Shown one piece after another: positions 26,326-36,410 of a stretch of 64,000 nucleotides of DNA. How positions within the stretch are numbered: position 1 is the stretch's first letter; the number at the start of each line of letters is the position of its first letter. The notes below the pieces were generated by a model. The model worked only from the letters and a program-made list of their open reading frames with translations. It searched no databases and was not told the origin of the DNA. Both the position numbers and the translations under genes were made by a program. The DNA is from an uncultured Clostridia bacterium (lineage in GTDB: Bacteria; Bacillota; Clostridia; Oscillospirales; Ruminococcaceae), in assembly GCA_947584375.1 (NCBI GenBank), contig CANPWL010000004.1, positions 56,353-120,352 of the forward strand, given 5' to 3'.

Positions 26326-28330
26326 CAGACCTGAGATCTCCGACAGAAAAAGGAGTTCTACACAGCAGAGGGTAAAATCATCTTCGGTGAGCGGAAAGAC
26401 AGAAGACGGTTTGACAAACCTTCTTACTATTGACGTGCCTAAAATTAATTTAGAGCCAATCAGGGAATCAAGAAAACCATCTTATATTAATAGTAATGAT
26501 AACAAATCGGTAAGATCCTTGAAAAATAAAAATACAAATAAGACAAACAATGTTTCAGGGTCAGCATCAAAATCTGTTTCTGTGAAAAACAACACATCAA
26601 GAAGAACGTCAAGTTCTTATGTACCTAAGCCCAGAAATCACAGAAACAGCACAAAACCACGTGAGCAGATAAGAAAGACTCCTGTCAAAATAATTCCGTT
26701 GGGGGGACTTAACGAGATAGGAAAAAATCTTACTGTTATTGAGTGTTCAAATGACATTATAATTCTCGATTCGGGAATTGCTTTTCCTGACAGCGAAATG
26801 CCGGGTATTGATCTTGTTATTCCCGATTATAATTATCTTGAGAAAAATTCTGACAAAATCAGAGGTATTGTTATAACTCACGGTCACGAGGATCACATAG
26901 GCGGACTTCCGTATATGCTGAAAAAGGTAAAAGCTCCTGTTTACGGCACACGTCTTACCATAGGTCTTATAGAGGGAAAACTTAAAGAACATGGTATAAG
27001 CGGAACAAAGCTTGTAAACGTCACTCCTGGGCAAACAGTTAAGCTTGGCTGTATGGCTGTGGAATTTATCAGGGTAAACCATTCAATTCCCGACGCTGTT
27101 GGAATGGCTTTCCACACCCCTGCGGGAATTATATGCCATACGGGTGACTTCAAGGTGGATTTCACTCCGATTGACGATGGGGTGATAAATCTTGCCCGTT
27201 TTGCAGAGCTTGGAAATAAAGGCGTTTTGGCACTTATGGCAGATTCTACAAACTCTGAGCGTCCCGGTTACACTATGAGTGAGAAACTAGTGGGAGAGAG
27301 TTTTGAAAAGCTCTTTGCAAAAGCTGACGGAAGAAGAATTATTATTGCAACTTTTGCGTCAAACATACACAGAGTACAGCAGATCATAAATATTGCCGAA
27401 CGGCAGAACAGAAAGGTAGCCGTTTCGGGAAGAAGTATGGTTAATGTTATCGGAATAAGTGTAGAGCTTGGTTATTTAAAGTGTCCTAAAGGCATTTTAA
27501 TAGATATAGATGAGATAAAGAACTATAATCCTGAACAGTTAGTAATAATTACTACGGGAAGTCAGGGCGAGCCTATGTCTGCACTTACGAGAATGTCGAG
27601 GAATGAGCATAAGCAGGTAAACATTACACCAAAGGATTTTATTATCATATCGGCTACTCCTATACCGGGCAATGAAAAGTTTGTAACCAATGTAGTTAAT
27701 GAGCTTATGAAGTCGGGTGCAGATGTTGTATACGAAAAAATGTATGACGTTCACGTTTCGGGACACGCCTGTCAGGAGGAGCAAAAACTTATTCTATCGC
27801 TTACAAAGCCAAAATTTTTTATACCTGTGCACGGAGAATACAAGCATTTATCAAAGCATGCTCAAACAGCTGAAAAGATAGGTGTTGATCGTAATAATAT
27901 TATTATTGCAAGCATTGGCGATGTTATAGAAACCGACGGCATTGATATGAGAATAACTGGCACTGTTCAGGCGGGCAAGGTTTTAGTTGACGGACTTGGA
28001 GTAGGAGATGTAGGTTCAATTGTTCTTAGAGACAGAAAGCATCTTGCTCAGGACGGGCTTATTATAGCTGTTGCAACGGTAAATTCTATAAATCGGGAGA
28101 TAATTTCAGGTCCTGATGTAATATCAAGAGGGTTTGTGTATGTTCGTGAGAGCGAGGAGCTTATTGAAGAAGCCAGAAAGCTTTTGTATACTACTCTTAG
28201 AAGATGTCTTGATGATGATATAACCGAGTGGAATACCATCAAAATGAGAATGAAGGACGTTATTTCAAACTTTATTTATCAGAAAACAAAGCGCAGTCCT
28301 ATGATTCTTCCAATTATTATGGAAGGCTAG
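26309..28330 (+). CDS. rnj: Ribonuclease J
   Basis: RNase J is a metallo-beta-lactamase/beta-CASP nuclease with 5'-3' exonuclease and endonuclease activity in mRNA decay and rRNA maturation. The zinc motif HGHEDH is at about residues 191-196, followed by HTGDFK and the beta-CASP part. The usual proteins have this motif near residue 74, so there is an extra N-terminus of about 120 residues rich in Ser, Asn, Lys and Arg and probably disordered. I prefer ATG 26309 (673 aa) because GGGAG lies 10 nt upstream; ATG 26300 is possible. Confidence 0.93.
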   Translation: MRKQNNRPEISDRKRSSTQQRVKSSSVSGKTEDGLTNLLTIDVPKINLEPIRESRKPSYINSNDNKSVRSLKNKNTNKTNNVSGSASKSVSVKNNTSRRTSSSYVPKPRNHRNSTKPREQIRKTPVKIIPLGGLNEIGKNLTVIECSNDIIILDSGIAFPDSEMPGIDLVIPDYNYLEKNSDKIRGIVITHGHEDHIGGLPYMLKKVKAPVYGTRLTIGLIEGKLKEHGISGTKLVNVTPGQTVKLGCMAVEFIRVNHSIPDAVGMAFHTPAGIICHTGDFKVDFTPIDDGVINLARFAELGNKGVLALMADSTNSERPGYTMSEKLVGESFEKLFAKADGRRIIIATFASNIHRVQQIINIAERQNRKVAVSGRSMVNVIGISVELGYLKCPKGILIDIDEIKNYNPEQLVIITTGSQGEPMSALTRMSRNEHKQVNITPKDFIIISATPIPGNEKFVTNVVNELMKSGADVVYEKMYDVHVSGHACQEEQKLILSLTKPKFFIPVHGEYKHLSKHAQTAEKIGVDRNNIIIASIGDVIETDGIDMRITGTVQAGKVLVDGLGVGDVGSIVLRDRKHLAQDGLIIAVATVNSINREIISGPDVISRGFVYVRESEELIEEARKLLYTTLRRCLDDDITEWNTIKMRMKDVISNFIYQKTKRSPMILPIIMEG

Positions 28331-28598
28331 GCGATTAACTTGCATAGCTGATATCATACGATAAGGTGAAATATTTATATACAAAAGGCAAGATATTAAT
28401 TGTGCTTATTTATTATAAATTTATAAGTTTTTATAAGAAACAGTAATAACAGATATACTGTTAAATGTGATAAAACAGCAGGTCAGGCACTAAAACACTA
28501 AAAATATTAGTGCAAATAATTTATAAAGTCTTAAATTTAAAGCCTGTTAACATAATATAATACAAAGATGAATGTTACACAGATGATTAAATTGATAA

Positions 28599-28627
28599 TT
28601 GACATTATTTCATAAATGTTATAAAAT
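28599..28627 (+). promoter_or_regulatory. Promoter of the gdpP-rplI-dnaB block
   Basis: TTGACA (28599-28604) and TAAAAT (28622-28627) have a 17-bp spacer. They lie in a 364-nt gap after the RNase J gene that otherwise shows only AT-rich sequence. Confidence 0.65.
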
Positions 28628-28662
28628 AAAATGTCAGGATTTAATTTATTGAATTAGGAGGA

Positions 28663-28686
28663 ATGCTCTCTTTTTTGATGAGCTAG
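28663..28686 (+). CDS. Putative 7-codon leader ORF before gdpP
   Basis: TTAGGAGGA is followed at once by ATG CTC TCT TTT TTG ATG AGC TAG, a seven-codon frame that ends 8 nt before the gdpP start. gdpP itself has only a weak ribosome binding site (TAGGCG). The strong site therefore serves the mini-ORF, and gdpP translation may depend on reinitiation. The spacing from AGGAGG is short (2-3 nt), so this is tentative. Confidence 0.35.
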   Translation: MLSFLMS

Positions 28687-28694
28687 GCGCAATT

Positions 28695-30665
28695 ATGAAA
28701 AAAAGACTGTCTCCGATATTTATAATTTCATATTTATTGCTCAGCGCTGTTGGGATTTTTGCGTCTTGGTATATTTATGAAAAAACAGAATATCATAAAC
28801 TCGGAACAGTTCTGCTTGCTGTAACTTCGGTTGGATTTATTTTAATGACAACAGAAACAGTTCGTTTTTATGTTTACAGACTTAGATATATAGCAAAAAT
28901 GTCCAAAGATGTTTCAGCCACACAGAGAGAAACGCTTTATAATTTTCCTGCACCTGCTTTTATTATTGATGAAGACAATGTAATAGTTTGGCTGAATTCA
29001 CGTTTTGATAAAGAGGTTTTTAAGGAAAAGGACGCTTTCGGAGTTCGGTTAAATGACCTTATGGATATCAATTTCAATAAGTTATTTACAAAAAAAGGTA
29101 CACTTGTTACATATAAAGGGAAGTATTACCGTGCTTTGGCGGTAAATTCTGATACCAACAAGTCCGGGCTTACTATGATATACTTTAAGAACGAAACGGA
29201 TTTAGTAAATCTTGACTATGAGTATAGGCAGTCACGTCCGTCTGTTATGATAATATCGGTTGACGATTATGAAGATTTGCTCGAAAATGCAAGAGAGAGT
29301 GAAAAGGCTCATATTCTGGTTGAGATTGAAAAGCTCGTTGAAAACTTTATAGACAGCACGACAGGTGTTACCAAGAAAATATCAAATAACAAATTTTTCG
29401 TCGTTTTAGAAGAGCGTCATCTTTCAAAAATAATTGAGGAAAGATTCAGCATCTTGGAAATGGCAAGGAAAATTAATATAGGCGAAAGGCAGACTGTTAC
29501 GCTTTCCATCGGTGTCGGACACGGAGCTAAAACTTTGAATGAAAGTGAAATTTATGCAAGACAGGCACTTGATATGTGCTTAGGACGCGGCGGAGATCAG
29601 GCGGCAGTAAAAACGCAAAACGGATTTGAGTTTTATGGCGGCGTATCAAAGGGGATCGAAAAGAGAACCAAGGTCAAAGCGAGAATTATTGCTAATGCCA
29701 TAAACGAAAGTGTAAAAACATCGGATACTGTTTTTGTAATGGGACACAGGCTTGCCGACCTTGACAGCGTAGGCTCGGCAGTAGGCGTTGTTTCGCTCAT
29801 GCGGCAGATCGGAAAAAAATCGTTCGTTGTAGTTGAACCTGAGGAAAATCTTTCGGGTGTTTTGATTGACCACGTCAACAAAAACGAAAATGAAACATTT
29901 TTCATTCCTCCCGAACTTGCTATATCTATGAAAACAGATAATTCAACACTTATAATCGTTGATACTCACAATCCTGATATTCTTGACAGTTGTGAATTAT
30001 ATGAAATGTTTGATAAGGTCATTGTTATTGACCACCACAGAAAGATGGTAAAGCATATAGACAATTCAATAATATTCTATCATGAGCCTTATGCGTCGTC
30101 TGCCTCTGAGATGGTAACGGAGCTTGTTCAGTATTTTGGAGATAACATAAAATTGTCTCCATCAATAGCTGAATGTCTGCTGGCAGGAATTATGCTTGAT
30201 ACAAAGAATTTTGTAATGAGAACAGGCGTTAGGACATTTGAAGCAGCGGCATTTTTAAGAAAACTGGGAGCAGATACTGTTACGGTTAAAACGATGTTCT
30301 CAACATCGTTTGACTTATATAAAAAGAAAACAAATTTAATAACTAATGCAGTAATGCACAAAGGTTGTGCTATTACTATTACTGATGATGATGATAGAGA
30401 TACTATCAGAATAGCAGCTCCGCAGGCGGCGGATGAGATTTTATATATAAACGGTGTAATAGCTTCATTTGTTGTATATTCAGACGGTGGAAAAACTTCT
30501 ATCTCGGCACGCTCAACCGGAGATATGAATGTTCAGATAGTAATGGAGTCTTTAGGTGGCGGAGGTCATCAGACAATGGCGGGTGCTCAGCTTGACGCAG
30601 GTTTGGACGAGGCAACACAAAAGCTGAAATGGGCTATTGATAAATACTTTCAAGAGCAGCGATGA
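28695..30665 (+). CDS. gdpP: Cyclic-di-AMP phosphodiesterase of the GdpP family
   Basis: GdpP degrades c-di-AMP, which controls potassium and osmotic balance. The 656-aa protein has two N-terminal membrane segments (about 8-25 and 35-52), a PAS-like domain (about 75-165), a degenerate GGDEF domain (about 172-300) and a DHH/DHHA1 catalytic module: GHRLADLDSVGSA (about residue 350), VIDHHRKM and GGGGHQTMAGA near the end. It heads the conserved gdpP-rplI-dnaB order of Firmicutes. The DHH residues look intact, so it should be active. Confidence 0.92.
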   Translation: MKKRLSPIFIISYLLLSAVGIFASWYIYEKTEYHKLGTVLLAVTSVGFILMTTETVRFYVYRLRYIAKMSKDVSATQRETLYNFPAPAFIIDEDNVIVWLNSRFDKEVFKEKDAFGVRLNDLMDINFNKLFTKKGTLVTYKGKYYRALAVNSDTNKSGLTMIYFKNETDLVNLDYEYRQSRPSVMIISVDDYEDLLENARESEKAHILVEIEKLVENFIDSTTGVTKKISNNKFFVVLEERHLSKIIEERFSILEMARKINIGERQTVTLSIGVGHGAKTLNESEIYARQALDMCLGRGGDQAAVKTQNGFEFYGGVSKGIEKRTKVKARIIANAINESVKTSDTVFVMGHRLADLDSVGSAVGVVSLMRQIGKKSFVVVEPEENLSGVLIDHVNKNENETFFIPPELAISMKTDNSTLIIVDTHNPDILDSCELYEMFDKVIVIDHHRKMVKHIDNSIIFYHEPYASSASEMVTELVQYFGDNIKLSPSIAECLLAGIMLDTKNFVMRTGVRTFEAAAFLRKLGADTVTVKTMFSTSFDLYKKKTNLITNAVMHKGCAITITDDDDRDTIRIAAPQAADEILYINGVIASFVVYSDGGKTSISARSTGDMNVQIVMESLGGGGHQTMAGAQLDAGLDEATQKLKWAIDKYFQEQR

Positions 30666-30666
30666 C

Positions 30667-30734
30667 CGGCGAGCCGCCGATGCTCTCCCGCCTTTGGAGA
30701 ATTAGATTAGCGTTTAATTTTGAGAAACGGCGGG
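30667..30734. repeat. Structured repeat between gdpP and rplI
   Basis: H1 is CGGCG-AGC-CGCCG (30667-30679), directly after the gdpP stop codon, and H3 is CCCGCC/GGCGGG (30687-30734). A decayed H2 (GGTGACGTAGCAACGG) follows. The copy sits inside what is usually a co-transcribed block, so it must be tolerated as RNA. Confidence 0.75.
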
Positions 30735-30883
30735 TTGTATTTTTATAAAATATGAAATGGTGACTAATGGTGACGTAGCAACGGTAAGATGCCGGAGGTT
30801 CGTTTTATTTAACAAGATTTAGGATTAATTATGAATATAGGCGGAGCTGTTTCCGTGAGAATATTGTAAGGAGCATAATAGTT

Positions 30884-31330
30884 ATGAAGGTAATTTTATT
30901 AAAGGACGTAAAAGGTTCAGGCAAAGCAGGAGACATTCTTAATGTTGCTGACGGATATGCAAGGAATTATTTAATTGCCCGTGGGTTTGCGTGCGAGGCA
31001 AATGCCAAGAACTTAAATGAACTTGAGGGCAAGAAGGCTTCTAAACAGCATAGGCTTGATGTTGAAAAAACAGAGAATGAGAAAGTCGCTGAAAGGCTTA
31101 AGGACAAGACGATAGAGATCAAGGCGAAAGCAGGACAGGGCGGAAGGCTGTTTGGTGCGGTAACTGCTCTTACTATCAGTGAGAAGATAAAAGAACTTTA
31201 CGGTATAAATATTGATAAAAAGAAGATTTCTACAAGCGGTGAAATAAAAAGTTACGGTGATTTTAATGCAAATGTTAAACTTTCGCAGGGTGTTAATTTT
31301 TCTATAAAAGTAAAGGTAGTAGAATTATAA
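30884..31330 (+). CDS. rplI: 50S ribosomal protein L9
   Basis: The 148-aa protein has the L9 N-terminal signature ([30 protein letters not shown]), a long helix and the C-terminal RNA-binding domain. It starts after TAAGGAG. Confidence 0.97.
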   Translation: MKVILLKDVKGSGKAGDILNVADGYARNYLIARGFACEANAKNLNELEGKKASKQHRLDVEKTENEKVAERLKDKTIEIKAKAGQGGRLFGAVTALTISEKIKELYGINIDKKKISTSGEIKSYGDFNANVKLSQGVNFSIKVKVVEL

Positions 31331-31401
31331 ATTATTTGAGATATTACGTAAATGGCTTTTTGCAGGCTGTTACATAGTTATTCGGAAAGGAGTGTTTTAT
31401 T

Positions 31402-32751
31402 ATGGAATTAAATATTCAGTCTGAATTTACAGGCAGGGAAATTCCATACAGCCTTGAGGCTGAACAGACCGTTCTCGGCGGAGTTTTAATTGATTCACAG
31501 AAAACGCTTCCTACCGTTATAGAGATGTTAAAGCCTGAATGCTTTTACAACGACAAGCATAAGCAGATATTCAGCATAATGCTGAGAATGTTTTCAAATA
31601 ATGAAACTGTTGACATTATCACAGTAGGTAATGAATCTTATGAAACCGGCGTTTTTGAAACAAGCGTAATGGCTAAGACATACCTTAAAGGTATGATGGA
31701 AAATGTTCCGTCTATTTCAAATATCGCCAGCTATTGCAAGATAATTGAGGATAAATTCTATTTAAGATCACTTATTGAAACTGCACAGGATATTATAGAT
31801 AAGGCGGCAAACACAGTTGACGCGGAAAATCTTCTTGATGTTGCAGAGCAAAGAATTTATGATATAAGAAAGGGCAAGGCGTCAAACGGTCTTACTAAAA
31901 TTGATGAGATTATAATAGAATCTTATGACAGACTTCAAAAGATCTCGGGTTCGGATAAGGAAAAGTTTTTAGGAGCAAAAACAGGATTTAATCTTATTGA
32001 CAGCTATACAACAGGTCTTAATAAATCAGATTTAATAATTGTAGCGGCACGTCCCGGAATGGGAAAATCAGCATTCGCTTTAAATATTGCTAGAAACATG
32101 TGCAGAACTTCTGACAAGGAGATCGCTATTTTTTCACTAGAAATGGGAAAGGAACAGCTTGTAACCCGTATGCTTTCTTCTGAATCATTAGTAAGCAACA
32201 ATACTCTGAGAAGCGGTATGCTTGAAGTTGAGGACTGGACTAAACTTGCCGAAGGAGCAAGGGCTCTTTCAGAGCTTCCTATTTTCATAGATGATTCGGC
32301 GGGAATAACGGTTCCGCAGATGAAAGCAAAGCTTAGACGAATGAGAAATCTAGGTTTAGTGGTTGTTGACTATCTCCAGCTTATGGAAAGTCCTAACAAA
32401 CATTCAAACCGTGTTACTGAGGTTTCTGAGATAACAAGACAGTTAAAGCTTATGGCAAAGGAACTTGATGTTCCGGTAATATGTCTTTCACAGCTTGCCC
32501 GTGGACCGGAGAACAGGACCGACCACAGACCTTTGCTTGCAGATTTGCGTGAATCCGGTTCTATTGAGCAGGACGCTGATATTGTAATGTTTTTATATCG
32601 TGATGGATATTATGATAAGCAAAATCCCAATCAAGGTGATTCGGAGTGCATTATTGCCAAAAACCGTCATGGCGAAACTGGTACTGTAAAATTAGCATGG
32701 CTTGGCGAATACACTTTGTTTAGAAGTATAGATGTTATCAGAGAGCAGTAG
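31402..32751 (+). CDS. dnaB: Replicative DNA helicase
   Basis: DnaB unwinds DNA at the fork as a hexamer. The 449-aa protein has the N-terminal helical domain (PYSLEAEQTVLGGVLID), the Walker A site in ARPGMGKSAFALN (about residue 217), and VVDYLQLM and LRESGSIEQDADI of the RecA-like core. It starts after AAAGGAG, 71 nt after rplI. Confidence 0.97.
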   Translation: MELNIQSEFTGREIPYSLEAEQTVLGGVLIDSQKTLPTVIEMLKPECFYNDKHKQIFSIMLRMFSNNETVDIITVGNESYETGVFETSVMAKTYLKGMMENVPSISNIASYCKIIEDKFYLRSLIETAQDIIDKAANTVDAENLLDVAEQRIYDIRKGKASNGLTKIDEIIIESYDRLQKISGSDKEKFLGAKTGFNLIDSYTTGLNKSDLIIVAARPGMGKSAFALNIARNMCRTSDKEIAIFSLEMGKEQLVTRMLSSESLVSNNTLRSGMLEVEDWTKLAEGARALSELPIFIDDSAGITVPQMKAKLRRMRNLGLVVVDYLQLMESPNKHSNRVTEVSEITRQLKLMAKELDVPVICLSQLARGPENRTDHRPLLADLRESGSIEQDADIVMFLYRDGYYDKQNPNQGDSECIIAKNRHGETGTVKLAWLGEYTLFRSIDVIREQ

Positions 32752-32759
32752 ATTAAAAA

Positions 32760-32802
32760 AATGGATAACAGATAATTGATAGAAAATTGTCTGTTATCCA
32801 TT
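32760..32802. repeat. 18-bp hairpin between dnaB and tilS
   Basis: AATGGATAACAGATAATT and AATTGTCTGTTATCCATT pair along 18 bp with one wobble and a 7-nt loop. There is no T run, so it does not look like a simple terminator. Similar GATAACAGATAAT words occur near 1310, 37200 and 41525, which suggests a second short repeat family. Confidence 0.55.
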
Positions 32803-32826
32803 AATACTATGAAATGGAGTATTATT

Positions 32827-34170
32827 ATGCTCGAAAAAGTAAAAAACACAATATTGAAATATAATATGCTTTCTCACTCGGACAGTGTTCTTGTCGGACT
32901 CTCAGGAGGTGCGGACAGTGTATCTCTTTTAGTATGTTTAAAGGAATTGGGTTACGATGTTTCCGCTGTTCACATTAACCATAATCTTAGAGGTAGGGAA
33001 AGTGACCGTGACGAACAGTTCTGCGTTGAGCTTTGTACTCACCTTAACATACCATTGACTGTTAAAAGTATTGACGTAAAAGCTTATTGCCATGGAAATA
33101 AACTGGGCGTCGAGGAGGGGGCAAGAGAACTTAGATACAAGGCTTTCTCTGAGGCTAAGACTGATAAGATCTGTACGGCACATACGCTTTCTGACAGTGT
33201 TGAAACTATGCTTATAAATCTAGTAAGGGGAACGGCTCTTAAAGGTCTTTGCGGAGTACCTTATAAGCGAGGGAACATAGTGCGTCCTCTTATTGAATGT
33301 ACAAGAGAAGAGGTTGAGGACTTTTTAAGTTCACGTAATATCAGGTATGTAAACGATTCAACAAATTATTCTGATGATTATACAAGAAATAAGTTTAGGC
33401 ATTGGGTCATTCCTCAGCTTATTGAAATTTCAAATGAACAAAACGGGAGCTTTTATAAAAGCATCAACAAGACGTTGTTATCTTTAAATCTTGATGAGAG
33501 CTATTTAAACAGTGAGGCTGTAAATTTACTTAAAAAGGCGCTGATAGATGAGAATATTTATAATGCCGAAATGATTTTTTCAGCTCATGAGGCTATTGCA
33601 AATCGTGTGCTTATAATGCTTTTAAAAAGTTATGGGGTGCAAATATCATCGGCAAAGCTTGATGATTTGAAACAAGCCTGTTATGCAAATAAAAAAATAA
33701 ATCTTAAAAAAAATGTTTATGCAAGCGTTAAATCGGGAAAGCTAATTTTCAGTGGGGAAATTGAAAAAGCGGAGAATTATTTAAAAGAAATCAGCTTTGA
33801 AAATTTAAGTATAAATGAAATTTTTGTGGACTTTTTTGGAAGAGAAGTAACTTTATCCATTATTGACAGAGATATTCGATTGCCTGATATTCACAATATG
33901 TTTACAAAGAAAAATATTGATTATGATAAAATAAAAGGTAGAGTTTTTCTGAGAAACCGTTTAAGCGGAGATAAAATAAGGCTTCCTGAAAGAGGGATAA
34001 CAAAAACTTTAAAGAAGCTTTATAATGAGAGTATTCCGCTTGACAACCGTTATAAGACGGTAGTTCTAAGCGATGATAACGGAGTGATATTTGTTGAAGG
34101 CTTCGGCGCTGACGAGCGCGTTTCGTCGGACGAAAACACAAAACGAATTTTAAATGTTAGAATATCATAA
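32827..34170 (+). CDS. tilS: tRNA(Ile)-lysidine synthase
   Basis: TilS modifies the anticodon C34 of tRNA-Ile(CAU) to lysidine. The 447-aa protein has the PP-loop [10 protein letters not shown] (about residue 27), [13 protein letters not shown] and the [11 protein letters not shown] region, then the C-terminal TilS domain. The start at MLEKVKNTI has ATGGAG upstream; the track's 17 extra residues come from the hairpin. It leads to ftsH as in many Firmicutes, but the hpt gene that often lies between is absent. Confidence 0.92.
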   Translation: MLEKVKNTILKYNMLSHSDSVLVGLSGGADSVSLLVCLKELGYDVSAVHINHNLRGRESDRDEQFCVELCTHLNIPLTVKSIDVKAYCHGNKLGVEEGARELRYKAFSEAKTDKICTAHTLSDSVETMLINLVRGTALKGLCGVPYKRGNIVRPLIECTREEVEDFLSSRNIRYVNDSTNYSDDYTRNKFRHWVIPQLIEISNEQNGSFYKSINKTLLSLNLDESYLNSEAVNLLKKALIDENIYNAEMIFSAHEAIANRVLIMLLKSYGVQISSAKLDDLKQACYANKKINLKKNVYASVKSGKLIFSGEIEKAENYLKEISFENLSINEIFVDFFGREVTLSIIDRDIRLPDIHNMFTKKNIDYDKIKGRVFLRNRLSGDKIRLPERGITKTLKKLYNESIPLDNRYKTVVLSDDNGVIFVEGFGADERVSSDENTKRILNVRIS

Positions 34171-34283
34171 AACTATCACATTACAATGATAAACTTGTAA
34201 CAAGAAACAAAAAGCAATATACTAATGATAGGTTAATGTATCTTGCTTATGGTTTCTTGCATCTATTAGAAGGAGTTGACAAA

Positions 34284-36164
34284 TTGAAACAAAATAAAAA
34301 CAAGAGTTTAATTATTTATATTTTGGTATCAATAGTAATAATAACTGGACTGGTATATTTACTTCATAATGTAAATAAGGAGAACGAAGAGGTCGACTAT
34401 TCGACAATAACGGGATATTTTAATGACCTCAAGGTATCTGAGTTTACGCTTGATCTTGGAACAGGAGAGCTTACCTATAAACTTATCGGTTCGGCTAAAG
34501 AAAAGAAATACACAGTACCAAGTGCAACAGCGTTTTACAACAAGTTATTTAATGATCAGTATGATTATCAAGTAAAGTATAATGAAAAGCATCCCGATAA
34601 ACCTCTTAAAATGAATATGAAAAAGGTTAAGGATAACAGCTTTTGGCTTAATCTTATTCCTACTTTGCTTATATTAGGAACAATGGGAGTACTTGTTTAT
34701 CTTATGATGAAAACTACCGGCGGCGGTGGAAAGATAGGCAATTTCGGAAGGTCTAATGCAAAGCAACATATGGTTACCAGCAAAAAAGCTACTTTTGACG
34801 ATGTAGCAGGAGCGGATGAAGAAAAGGAAGAGCTTGCAGAGATCGTAGATTTTCTTAAGGATTCCAAGAAATATAATGAGATAGGTGCAAGAGTTCCGAA
34901 GGGAGTACTGCTTTTAGGACCTCCGGGAACCGGTAAAACATTGCTTGCACGTGCTGTTGCAGGAGAAGCGGGAGTTCCGTTTTTCTCAATTTCAGGATCA
35001 GATTTTGTTGAGATGTTTGTCGGAGTTGGTGCTTCTAGAGTGAGAGATTTGTTCTCAGAGGCTAAGAAAAACGCACCTGCTATTATATTCATAGACGAGA
35101 TTGACGCGGTAGGACGTCAGAGAGGAGCAGGACTTGGCGGAGGTCATGATGAGCGTGAGCAAACGCTTAACCAACTTCTTGTTGAGATGGACGGATTTAC
35201 AGGAAACGAGGGTATAATCGTTATGGCGGCAACGAACCGCCGTGATATTCTTGATCCTGCTTTGCTTCGTCCCGGAAGATTTGACAGGCAGATATTAGTT
35301 TCATACCCTGATGTGAAGGGCAGAGAGGAGATACTGAAAGTCCACTCGAGAAACAAACCGTTAGCCCCTGACGTTGATTTAAAGACTATTGCAAAGACCA
35401 CTGTTGGCTTTACCGGTGCCGACTTGGAGAACCTCATAAACGAAGCAAGTCTTCTTGCGGCAAGAAAGAACAGAAAGGCTATCACCAGAGAGGATTTAGA
35501 AGAGGCGTCAATCAAGGTAATTGCCGGACCCGAAAAACGCTCAAGAGTTGTTACCGAGAATGAAAAAAGGCTTACTGCTTATCATGAGGGCGGCCATGCG
35601 ATCTGTACCTATTATTGCGAGAAGCAGGATAAGGTTCATCAGGTATCAATTATTCCGAGAGGCGCTGCAGGAGGTTTTACGCTGTCATTGCCTGAAAAGG
35701 ATAAAGCATATGTTTCAAGAAAGGAAATGTATCAGAGCATTATTGTTCTGCTTGGAGGACGTGTGGCTGAAAAGATAATTCTAGACGATATTTCCACAGG
35801 TGCTTCAAACGACCTTGAACGTGCTACTTCTACTGCGAGAAGTATGGTTACGAGATACGGTTTCAGCGATAAGCTCGGACCGGTAGTTTACGGAAATGAT
35901 GAACACGAGGTCTTTTTAGGACGTGATTATACAAACGGCAACCGTTATAGCGAGGAGGTTGCTTATCAGATAGACAGCGAGATAAAGAGTATCATCGAAA
36001 GTTGCTTTAAGGACGCAGAGAAAATTCTAAGAGAGCATACCGATCAGCTACATTTAGTTGCGGATTATCTTATTAAGAATGAAAAGATTGACGGCGATGA
36101 TTTTGAAGCGTTGATGAAAGGCGAACTTACTGATAAATCTGACGAAGACGATACTGATGACTAG
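34284..36164 (+). CDS. ftsH: ATP-dependent zinc metalloprotease FtsH
   Basis: FtsH degrades damaged or short-lived membrane and soluble proteins. The protein has two membrane segments (about 9-28 and 125-145), an AAA domain with Walker A GPPGTGKT, and the zinc site HEGGH. The start is TTG at 34284, 8 nt after AAGGAG, giving 626 aa; the track ORF begins 16 codons too early. The C-terminal tail is acidic. Confidence 0.95.
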   Translation: MKQNKNKSLIIYILVSIVIITGLVYLLHNVNKENEEVDYSTITGYFNDLKVSEFTLDLGTGELTYKLIGSAKEKKYTVPSATAFYNKLFNDQYDYQVKYNEKHPDKPLKMNMKKVKDNSFWLNLIPTLLILGTMGVLVYLMMKTTGGGGKIGNFGRSNAKQHMVTSKKATFDDVAGADEEKEELAEIVDFLKDSKKYNEIGARVPKGVLLLGPPGTGKTLLARAVAGEAGVPFFSISGSDFVEMFVGVGASRVRDLFSEAKKNAPAIIFIDEIDAVGRQRGAGLGGGHDEREQTLNQLLVEMDGFTGNEGIIVMAATNRRDILDPALLRPGRFDRQILVSYPDVKGREEILKVHSRNKPLAPDVDLKTIAKTTVGFTGADLENLINEASLLAARKNRKAITREDLEEASIKVIAGPEKRSRVVTENEKRLTAYHEGGHAICTYYCEKQDKVHQVSIIPRGAAGGFTLSLPEKDKAYVSRKEMYQSIIVLLGGRVAEKIILDDISTGASNDLERATSTARSMVTRYGFSDKLGPVVYGNDEHEVFLGRDYTNGNRYSEEVAYQIDSEIKSIIESCFKDAEKILREHTDQLHLVADYLIKNEKIDGDDFEALMKGELTDKSDEDDTDD

Positions 36165-36282
36165 ACGTATACTGAAACAAGAGATCAAATGTCGGTATTA
36201 GCTGATATCAGAAACTAAAACTTGTTTTTGTTGTCTTGTATTTGACTTTTAGTTCAAGACCGATAGTTTATGAAAATAGCTG

Positions 36283-36350
36283 TTGAATTAAAACAAAATT
36301 TGTGATATAATATATAAATGACTGTTATACTATGATAGTATCAGTCATTT
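36283..36350 (+). promoter_or_regulatory. Promoter with a 35-bp palindrome after the -10
   Basis: TTGAAT (36283-36288) and TATAAT (36306-36311) are 17 bp apart. AAATGACTG...ATACTAT-G-ATAGTAT-CAGTCATTT (36316-36350) is a near-perfect palindrome over the expected transcription start. It may be an operator or a 5'-UTR hairpin that controls the ATPase gene and what follows. Confidence 0.65.
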
Positions 36351-36410
36351 ATTTGCATATAAAGAATAATATTTTTTAATGATTTTGTTTTACTTAAATG
36401 GGGGTAGATT

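Noticed and set aside
36316-36350. Attachment site of a mobile element
   Set aside because: It is palindromic and placed just after a -10 box, no integrase is near and no second copy was seen.
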